From the NCBI GenBank assembly GCA_964036295.1, contig OZ038462.1, forward strand, positions 40,901,680 through 40,965,679: a DNA stretch of 64,000 nt, read 5' to 3'. The notes below the pieces were generated by a model that did no database searches, was not told where the DNA came from, and saw only the letters and a program-made list of their open reading frames with translations. A program made the translations under genes and the position numbers. Below are positions 56,424 to 64,000 of this stretch, piece by piece. Each line of letters starts with the position of its first letter. The first letter of the stretch is position 1. This DNA comes from Plumapathes pennacea (taxonomy: Eukaryota; Cnidaria; Anthozoa; Antipatharia; Myriopathidae).

Positions 56424-58041
56424 TATTATTATTATCATTATTATTATTATTATTATTATTACTATTATTATTATTATTATTATTACTATTATTATTGTTA
56501 TATTAATATTAATATCAATAATATTAATAATATTAATAATATTTCAGGTTAATGTGCTTTATATAGGCTATATTAATCTAATAGCATACCATAGAGCTAC
56601 AGTAATGGAGGACACTTTAAATTATACTTAAAATAGAATGAAAATAAAATATACAGCTAAAAGATCTATCCAATCCAAAATTATTATATATTAGAATATA
56701 ATATTAAAATCAATTTCAGAATATATCTTAAAACTTTACAAGTCTTATATCGAAATAAATAACCTCTCGGGCAACTGTTCGCTTCTCGGAACAGATAATA
56801 TCCTGGGACAAATATTTGTGCATATTTCCTCGCCAAAAGTAGTTTATTGTCTTTATTGCCCTTCCGATATTTACTCTCACAGCGAAAGTAATGACGCGGA
56901 GACTGTGAAGCAATCGATCAATTGATGATTTTGTGTGGCTGAATTAGAACTGTGTTTGAGTATTGATAACAGTTATATAAACAGGAAACTACTTTTGGTG
57001 AGGAAATATGCACAGATAATTGTTCAAGGATATTATCTGTTCCGAGAAGCGAACAGTTGTCCGAGAGCGAAGCTCGAGGGCAACTGTGAGCTTCGAGGAA
57101 CAGATAATGTCCAAAGACAATTTTCCGTGCATATTTCCGATGCCAAAAGTAGTTTATTGTCTTTATTATCCTTCAAATATTTCCTCTCGCAGCGCAAATA
57201 ATGGCGCGGGGACTGTGAAGTTGTGATTAAATAAATAAAACTGTGTTCGGATACTGTCAGTAAAGAGCGATAGTTCGCCAGGCGGGGGTTGCTCGCTGAT
57301 AACGAGCGGACGTTATACGGTCACGTGTCACGATTCCACCAATCACGCGCGGGAGGAAATATTTGATGGGTCATAGACCTTTTTTCAATGCTAAAGCCGG
57401 CGAATTTGTCTCAGAAATAGACGTCCAATCCCGGAACTGTGGTGAAATGAAACTTACAGTTGTGACCAATCAAATAAATTAAAGCTATCGGCATCGAGTA
57501 CATTTTGACAGCAGGGAGCTAATAAGCAAGCGCAATAAAAGTTCCCGTAAAAAGGGATCATAACGTGCCTTCCTTTTGCTGCCCAGCTTCTTCTGTTCGC
57601 GTCGTTTTCTTGTCCTCCCCATGAAAGTCTGATGGCTTCTCTCCAGAGGAACTTCGCAGGATGGGAATGTATCTCGATCAAAAGAAACGGATCGTTCGCG
57701 CACTGTACAGCTGGTACTTGGCCATCCTTTTCCCAGTCGGTGTAACCTTGCTCCGCTTCATATAGCGGTCCTAATTTTCTCGCTTTCAGGAGTCTCTGAA
57801 TATTCATATACCGAGACTTGTTAAAGTTCATAAATGTCCTGTAAAAATCATTTCGAAGTTGCTCGAGATATGGAAAGTACTCCTTGGGGAACACCTGCCG
57901 TCTGCGATAATGTGTAGAGGTTGTTTCGGCTGTTGTTGAGTCATGAATCCAACGCAGCTGATGCCAGAGAAACAGCGTAGTTGGTAAAACTATAACCAAG
58001 AGGCTGAATATTTTGCGCACTTTACGTCGATAGTTCCACAT
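55225..58041 (-). CDS. Beta-1,3-galactosyl/N-acetylglucosaminyltransferase-like (GT31)
   Basis: Type II Golgi glycosyltransferase that should add a beta-1,3-linked sugar to glycans (family knowledge). Exon 1 is 58041-57458 (donor CT|GTAAGT) and exon 2 is 55990-55225 (acceptor TTCAAACAG); joined they give 449 residues in frame. There is a short basic cytoplasmic tail and a membrane anchor at about 10-27 (IFSLLVIVLPTTLFLW), then a stem. The GT31 motifs follow: LLIEIHSHPAKFLWREAIRL, SWG, TWKTVFLIGR, DFTDTYRNLYRK, the DXD metal site TDEDCYVN (262-264), HPYVAGGGYLFSG, and the acidic ED of FPVEDASFG (353-354). The segment between SWG and TWKTVFLIG is about 45 residues longer than usual and includes CACLLAPCC. 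Acceptor specificity cannot be told. Just before the stop, TTAG|GTCAGT could act as a weak donor to an alternative end. Confidence 0.93.
56344..56545. repeat. (ATT)n microsatellite
   Basis: About 160 bp of ATT triplets with occasional ACT/ATC interruptions, then AATATTAAT words; in the GT31 intron. Confidence 0.95.
56745..57378. repeat. Family A MITE, two copies in opposite orientation
   Basis: 56745-56860 is a reverse partial copy ending GCCAAAAGTAGTTTATTG. 56985-57162 is a forward palindrome (AAACTACTTTTGGTGAGGAA...). This is followed by GTTCGCCAGGCGGGGGTT and GGAAATATTTGATGGGTCAT modules. It lies in the GT31 intron. Confidence 0.75.
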
Positions 58042-60849
58042 GACGCCCGATCGGCAACTGCAAATGAGAGGAAATGTTGTGTTGGCAAACTAAAGCCGAA
58101 GTCTTTTTTTTGCCTTTCTTTTGTTCCTAAATTAGTATATTTTACATTTCTTTTGTACCAAGATTTACAATCGCCATTTTCTAGAGTTTTAGAACATGCG
58201 CCTCTTTGTCTTCTATGGCTTCACAAAGTAAACTGAACACCCCGCAAATTATCTTTAATATATATTGCTTTTGTTGAGCTTAATTTCAATAAAATCTTTC
58301 CCGTTTTTTTATATCATGTGTTATTTATTGCCATATCTATTCACTTGTAAGCCGTCTGCTTTCGGTAGATTTAAAGAAACTGACTGAGTAGGGAGCGAAA
58401 TTAGCTAATCGATGCCCAAATGAATATTTACTGACTCATTGCTGACTAAATAATGCCACTGTTCGTCATCTAAAATAAACAGAGGAGCCATGAACTTATT
58501 ATTTGTTAAGAAAAACAATTATCATACTATTGTTTAATCTGTCTTAAATTAGTTCAGGTGCTTTAAAGGCCATGTAAACCCATCAATACTGCTATTTCGA
58601 ATCTTACGTAGAAAAACTCGTTCGACACGAAGGTGGCGATGATTTACTCGAATTCGAATGGTAAAGCAGTAAAAATACACGATTTTGACGCGTCATTGCT
58701 CACTTCCGGTAAAACCGAAGACTTTGCATGTGACGTCACAAGTTGAACCCAAAGCCACGCATCAGTGAAACAACATGGGGCAGATGGGATCTGGCGGGCG
58801 ATATAGCGATTCTTCCCCAGATTTTAGTTGCTATAAGAGCGATTCCAACTACGAACCTGCACGACAACAAGAAGATGAAGGGAAAGAGAGCCATGCACAA
58901 CACATACATACATACACACACACACGAAGACGACACAGAGCGGACACAAAGATGTTCAAGTGGACGTCGAGGCAAACGGATGTTTGCAAACATCTTATTG
59001 TATGATTTAGGACGCAACATGGGGTGGTAATTTATGATTCGCTCATATTTTTCTGAGTCCTGCTTGGTGACAAACGGAAAACAATCTGTTATCATTTTAA
59101 CCCGGGGTGAAACTGTACGCTCGCGTTTCGATGAAATTTTAAATATTCATTTACGGCTTTCCAACCCAGCCATCAATTTTTGAATCTTTCCGAAAATATA
59201 ACCAAATGAAGATCAATTCTAATCAAACGTTTCTACGCTAGCCGAAAAGGGTTTGCCTTCAGTTGAGAGCCGTATTGACAAATGTGCCTCGATCGAGCTG
59301 TTGAATAAATATGTACTTCGCCCGACCTTTTTCTTCTCGAAAAGCAAGCAGCCTTTTGTATTGTAGCAAAAAAAAAAAAAGGATGTCTCAACAACAAGCA
59401 AAATACCAGACTGCAAACAGTCCCCATCTTTCCTTCCAAGACTGAGGCAGAGTAAGGAATTAAAAATTCCCTCACACGCATTTCTTGTGCCGATGGCATA
59501 TATTTCCTGTCTTAGCAAATAAACCACCACAAGAACAGCTAGAAAACTAAAATCGCTAGGTCAAAACTAAAATAGTGTTGATACACAGCGAAGCTCAGGT
59601 CAAATTTGTAGTCATTTTTACAGTGGACAACTTTATCCGTGGCGGTTGTTTACTTTGGGCGGCTCAACTCTGTTTTTCCTTCCCTGACAAAGTATCCAGT
59701 ACCTTCTCCCTTCGATGACAGAGCTTTGTATCTGCAGAGTTTTATGTGGCTTTCAAATGGCACTGCACTAAATACAGAGGGTTCTGACTTAGGAAGTGGG
59801 AGAGCACTCGTGAAGCTAGAGTTGCTCTCGGCTGCACCTCGAGCAACTCTTACGCTTCTCTCGTGCTCTCCCAACTTCCCGCGTGCATCCATAACTCGAT
59901 AGACGCACGCTAAGCATGAACCAATTCTTTTATAACATAGGCACACGAAATTACGAGCGAAAACAAATTTTCATTTCTGATTGAATGCAAAATTCTCTTT
60001 CGACGCGCAAAAGGAAAAACAAAGTCTCTTATTGGCTGATTGAAAACACGCCCACAACTTACTAACATTTCTGTCATCTAAAAGTTGATGAGAGTTGATG
60101 AAAAAGATGTCGTTTAATCGACAAAAACACTGAAAGTACTGTTAACCTGGTGTGGTGAAAGCCAGAAGCCTGCGGTGACGTTAGACGGTACATTGTTGAA
60201 AATGAACCCAGGAAATTCAAGTCGCCGCTTTAAAACAACGTGAGATTCACCTTGAACTATGGCAGACAATGCAGGTCTGGAAAAGCAAGGTGATCCGTCG
60301 AAGAATGTGAACATTCACCATGAGCAAAAGAGATAGAAATGTTTGCCGAGCAGACTTGTTTGTTATTCGAGCTGCCAGCAAACTGTACTGTAAACACTGC
60401 AAGTATGGCGGCTTTTGGAATGAATGAACGCCGTTTCATTTCAAAACCATTGAAAGCTTGACGAATATGTCACTGTCCATGAGAATTAAGCCGCCGAGAA
60501 ATAGGTGAGTTTTGATTCATACAAATTTCTGTGCCGACCGTTGAAATACAGAATTTTTCAGACTTGATTACTGATTTCCTTTGGGTGCCGGTTCGACTTC
60601 ATGTAGTACAAATTTCTTTGGAAAATAAAGCTATTTTCTTATTAGTTGTAAAGCGTCTGTCAATTTATAAACGAGGAAAGCTAGAAAAAGTCGAAAGGAA
60701 GTGGCATTTGCTCACGTCATATTATTGAGCACGGGCGTGCACGATAAAGTTATGGAGCACGCTCTTCAACCAATCAGAACGTGGCTTATATCGGGACTAT
60801 GTTATAAAGTAGTATCATCACACGTTTGTATATCGTAATGTCTGGTCAG

Positions 60850-62060
60850 CAATTCGAGCACGCCCAGCTTTGTTTCTATCGAAACGTGTACGCATTTAAC
60901 GCCTCCTAGATTCCAAGGGTTTCACCCCCCGTGCTGACAATATTCAAAACAACACATTCAAGTCCATATACGGTCATCGGCTTTATTTCCCGCACCTACT
61001 CGTCAGCCATATAAGGGCAATAGGGACACCCGCCCTCCTGTGTTGCATTGAAAACAAAGAGACCGTCGTTCGTTCAGCAATTTAACGATCATTTGAGTGT
61101 TACTTGATACCAGTTTATCATTCTAGGGCGCTTTGCATCAATTTTTTTCTTGTTGCCTTAACCGTTATACTTCCATGTTTCTCTTTCCAAATTAATAGAA
61201 CTAAAAAGTAGCAAAAACAACAATCACAACAACAACAACAAAGAGAACACTGCTATTGAAATTTGCTCATTGAAAGCTTTTATTTTGGTGTTAACTCTTG
61301 TAGCCTTTCATGAGAAAGTTGAGAGCTGACGATGGGAGCCGTGATTACTTTATTTTACGGGGGTCCCGCTAGTTCTCATATAATAGAACTACAACATGGC
61401 AAGAACGTGAATTTCGTGTACAAAATTAATCGGCCTGGTATATAGGGAAGCGTGTCAGTTCGACTGCCAGTACATTTAGAAGGAGAAAGAGCGGTGCTTG
61501 TAGTTTGTGTTGACCGCACCTATTTGTTCAAAATCTCGACTATAAACTTGTGTTGTGCACACATTTAGAATTGGCATTAAAATTTTAACAACAGTGTCGA
61601 GGACTTGATTTCATGAAGAAAGAACAAAATCTATGTGAAAGCTATAACTGGACATTTCTATTTGTAAGTAACACAGCACTCCTAAAACAGCCTTTTCTCA
61701 TTCTGAGATCGAAAGTAAACAACGAGTATTCTTCACTAATTGAATATAGTAAATAACAACCGGCGTTTTACTGGTAGAACGGAGTGTAAGAAGCACGGGG
61801 CCTTTCTCTATAATTCTTGTGTTACGGCGTACTTCAATATTTCTTCTACTTTAACTCGGATTTGTGGATTGATGGTCCAACTCTCACACACCCAGCTTTG
61901 CTGCTATGGAAACGTATACGCATTTAACACTTCGGAGTAATTAATCAACGCATCGAAGTCCATATACGGTCGGTTTCTCTACCCGACATAAACGGGAACC
62001 AGAGGCTGGAGAGGCACTTTGGCAGCTATTTAGTGTTCAGTTTTGAACGAAGGAGGTTCA
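60850..62060. repeat. Duplicated promoter-like segments (60850-61080 and 61880-62060)
   Basis: Both contain CACGCCCAGCTTTG / CACACCCAGCTTTG, then GAAACG, ACGCATTTAAC, and GAAGTCCATATACGGTC or AAGTCCATATACGGTC, in the same order and orientation, just upstream of the 62068 ORF. They are diverged but clearly related. Confidence 0.6.
61007..61016. promoter_or_regulatory. Perfect CArG box (SRF-type site)
   Basis: CCATATAAGG fits CC(A/T)6GG exactly. Near-CArG CCATATACGG occurs at 60964-60973 and 61960-61969 in the two duplicated segments. Binding is inference. Confidence 0.4.
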
Positions 62061-62067
62061 GTTTTGC

Positions 62068-62655
62068 ATGCTTCTTATTTTGTCTTTCTCGCCTAATAGC
62101 CGCCATAGTATGGTAACAGCGTGCATTTCGTGTACAATAGCAGCCAGTCCTGTCTACGACGAACAGTTTCACTTCGGCCCCCAATCTCATGGGAACAAAG
62201 TAGTGTTTGTGCCATACGCGGGTCAGCGAGTACGTGGTGTGGTCAGATGCTTTCGTTGTAACAAGCCTCGGTGTCTTTACTCTGGTCGACAGCTGTCATC
62301 TCACAAGAGGTCGCTGCTGGAAGAACTCACTGAGGACATGGTGTTCTCTTGTGGCTCGCCAATACTTCCTCCCATCCATCCTTTACAGGGACAACTCTAC
62401 ATGAAGAATTTAAGTTGTGATGATCCGGTGGAATCCTCGTTTTACGCCAGTAGACTGTCTCTATCCCCAGTCTGTGTACACTGCGGAGGAAACGGTGACA
62501 GCAAGGATCAAGTAGCGCTGTCAAACATTCGCCGTGTCTTGCCAACTTGTAGAGTATGCAGAAACGCTGGACTCCTTCCCAAGCCGTTCATCACTGTTAA
62601 TCGTTCTGTGCATAGCAGCAGTGAAGAAAGCGGGGGCGATGATACTGTTCGCTAA
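62068..62655 (+). CDS. 195-aa protein with cysteine-pair (zinc-binding-like) module, possibly transposon-derived
   Basis: Single open frame of 195 codons. After a variable N-terminus it has FVPYAGQRVRGVVRCFRCNK with C61-X2-C64 and C69, then FSCG (C95), LSCDDPVESSFYASRLS (C117), CVHCG (C136-X2-C139) and CRVC (C161-X2-C164), followed by a Ser/Glu tail. The CFRCNKPR ... CG ... C-D-PVE-Y/F-Y ... CxxCG ... CxxC arrangement resembles a zinc-ribbon-like module I associate with multicopy, transposon-linked cnidarian proteins; that link is from general recollection, not a search. No signal peptide or membrane segment. It lies below a duplicated segment with CArG-like sites. It could be a domesticated or remnant transposon exon or a regulatory zinc protein. 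Confidence 0.5.
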   Translation: MLLILSFSPNSRHSMVTACISCTIAASPVYDEQFHFGPQSHGNKVVFVPYAGQRVRGVVRCFRCNKPRCLYSGRQLSSHKRSLLEELTEDMVFSCGSPILPPIHPLQGQLYMKNLSCDDPVESSFYASRLSLSPVCVHCGGNGDSKDQVALSNIRRVLPTCRVCRNAGLLPKPFITVNRSVHSSSEESGGDDTVR

Positions 62656-64000
62656 AAAATATGAAAATGAGGACGGAATAGAACATTGAAAAGAGTGTGA
62701 CAAACTAAGATGATGATAAATTACAAGTTATAGATATGATGGGAGGAGAAAAACATATATTTCATTATTAGTTATTATTGTTGAGAAAGGGTTAAATGGA
62801 GGCCTTACCTGGAGATGGGGTAGAGCAAAGGGACAAACTGATCATACGTTAGTATAGTAATAACAGATAGAAAGCGGAAGGGTTTCAAACGTCGAAATTT
62901 TCATGTTCTGAGCTCAATACAAATTTTGAAACTTGTATAAACTATATTAGTATACACTCATATCTTCGTTGTTGATGTGTTAAATTTTTGTTAAAATTAA
63001 CTTTAACATATATTTATACCGTAGTTAATCAATTTGTACTAGGGTTTAGGATTTTACCATGAAAACTTATTAGTTGCACTATTTTAGATAATGTAGTAGT
63101 ATATTTTATTGGATAAATTAATAGCAATGATGTGTGTATTGTTTGTATGTAGTCATGTTCTTTTGCCATTGAGTATAGAAGTACACCACAATGCCTTCCA
63201 CAGACGAACGCAGGACCGAAGCAACTGACATACCCACAACCGCGGACAATTGACACATTCCCCCCTCCCCCCATTCAATGTTGATAAATTAATTATTTAG
63301 CCACGGTTTTCCGTCAAAATATTACTGAAACCCTTCCAAATTCAAGTTACAACATTGATAACGGGTAGGGGGGACTCAAAAGCAGTTCTTCCATGATGAT
63401 TTTGACAAAAAGTACTAAATTTAAAGCATGTGTCAACACATTTTGTCCGCCATTGTCTGAATGCAGGATTTTAATTCTACCCTTAATGGTTTTCCAGACA
63501 AGTTTGGAAACGATGTGAATTTTTAGGAACACCGAGTGCTATTTTTGGCTGAAATGTAAGCTCATATTACCTCAAGTTAGAAATTGACAGTGGAATAAAG
63601 CGTCAGTTACAGTATTGATATCCTGCGCGTCAAGTCAGATAATGTTTCAAGCGAAGATTGCTCTAGATCAAAAGAGTTTGTGCGTTTTTATGATCATATG
63701 CATGGGGTCCCATATTTCCATCGAAATGCGCGATGCGACATTAGGCAATGTAACCTGTTCGGGATCAGCATGGGTGAAAGTCAGTCGAAAATAAACGAAC
63801 AATATCTCACGATAAGCGCACATACAACGAGCAATTATAACTGATGTCCAAGAAATCGTGTAATAGAGGAGGTCGAAAATACCAGTCCCTGAGAGAACTA
63901 GTCTTGGTCTGCTGCGAAGAGATGAAATGTAGGACGTATCAAAGACAAGTCATCTTTTTACGTCGATGAAATTCGCTCGAAACGTGAGCCGGCAACACGT
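62656..64000. other. Intergenic to window end
   Basis: AT-rich. No gene supported. A minus-strand frame at 63347-63532 has one integrase-like HSDNGG word but nothing else (see rejected items). Confidence 0.5.

Larger units (their letters stand above)
58042..62067. other. Intergenic with scattered ORF remnants
   Basis: 58775-59005 (plus) is a 76-codon frame starting MGQMGSGGRYSDSSPDFSCY that reads like the N-terminus of a repeated cnidarian gene; no continuation was found, so I treat it as a remnant. 59790-59900 is a palindrome-like stretch (GTGGGAGAGCACTCGTG / CTCGTGCTCTCCCAACTTCC). 60715-60815 holds a MITE half (ACCAATCAGAACGTGGCTTA). 61216-61240 has CAACAACAACAA repeats. Confidence 0.4.

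Noticed and set aside
58775-59005. Plus-strand frame MGQMGSGGRYSDSSPDF
   Set aside because: Reads like a repeated cnidarian N-terminus but ends in CA-repeat-derived sequence with no splice partner; kept only as a remnant note.
63347-63532. Minus-strand frame with ILHSDNGGQ, resembling a copia-type integrase word
   Set aside because: One short motif only; no flanking integrase residues, LTR or further pol sequence is seen.

Overview
The window is eukaryotic nuclear DNA, almost certainly from an anthozoan cnidarian and probably a stony coral. Genes are intron-containing with GT-AG splice sites, intergenic DNA is packed with short inverted-repeat elements (MITEs) and microsatellites, and there are no operons or bacterial signals. 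Assignment to coral rather than sea anemone is inference from overall character, not from a diagnostic gene.

Layout. (1) 11-9851, minus: 20 phase-consistent exons of cytosolic/lysosomal-type alpha-mannosidase MAN2C1 (GH38); the 3' part runs off the left edge. A possible divergent small gene starts at about 9.9-10.4 kb and ends at two back-to-back perfect hairpins. (2) 11705-15312, minus: a two-exon gene for an 877-residue protein that I do not recognise. (3) 15.3-21.3 kb: repeat-rich intergenic DNA. (4) 21363-52155, plus: a dispersed cluster of at least five small secreted cysteine-rich peptide genes (21.4, 35.1, 39.7, 45.5 and 51.9 kb), interrupted by a minus-strand rhodopsin-family GPCR (23.05-23.98 kb) and a 24.9-29.3 kb block of diverged local repeats containing a Mutator-like fold-back element. 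Two of the peptide genes lie in a recent 4.8-5.7 kb tandem duplication (33099-37855 and 37856-43585). (5) 55225-58041, minus: a two-exon beta-1,3-glycosyltransferase (GT31) of 449 residues. (6) 62068-62655, plus: a 195-residue ORF with a cysteine-rich, probably zinc-binding module, possibly transposon-derived, downstream of a duplicated promoter-like segment.

The most interesting system is the cysteine-rich peptide cluster. Members share a signal peptide, two successive CX3C-X6-CX3C-type modules, a basic site and a conserved acidic, tyrosine-containing C-terminal tail. They also share a gene plan in which a non-coding leader exon splices to an acceptor touching, or almost touching, the ATG. 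Between the two youngest copies all 11 coding differences change amino acids and all fall in the cysteine-rich domain; the signal peptide and tail are identical. This is the pattern expected of secreted defence, venom or recognition peptides under diversifying selection, but the actual function cannot be read from the sequence.
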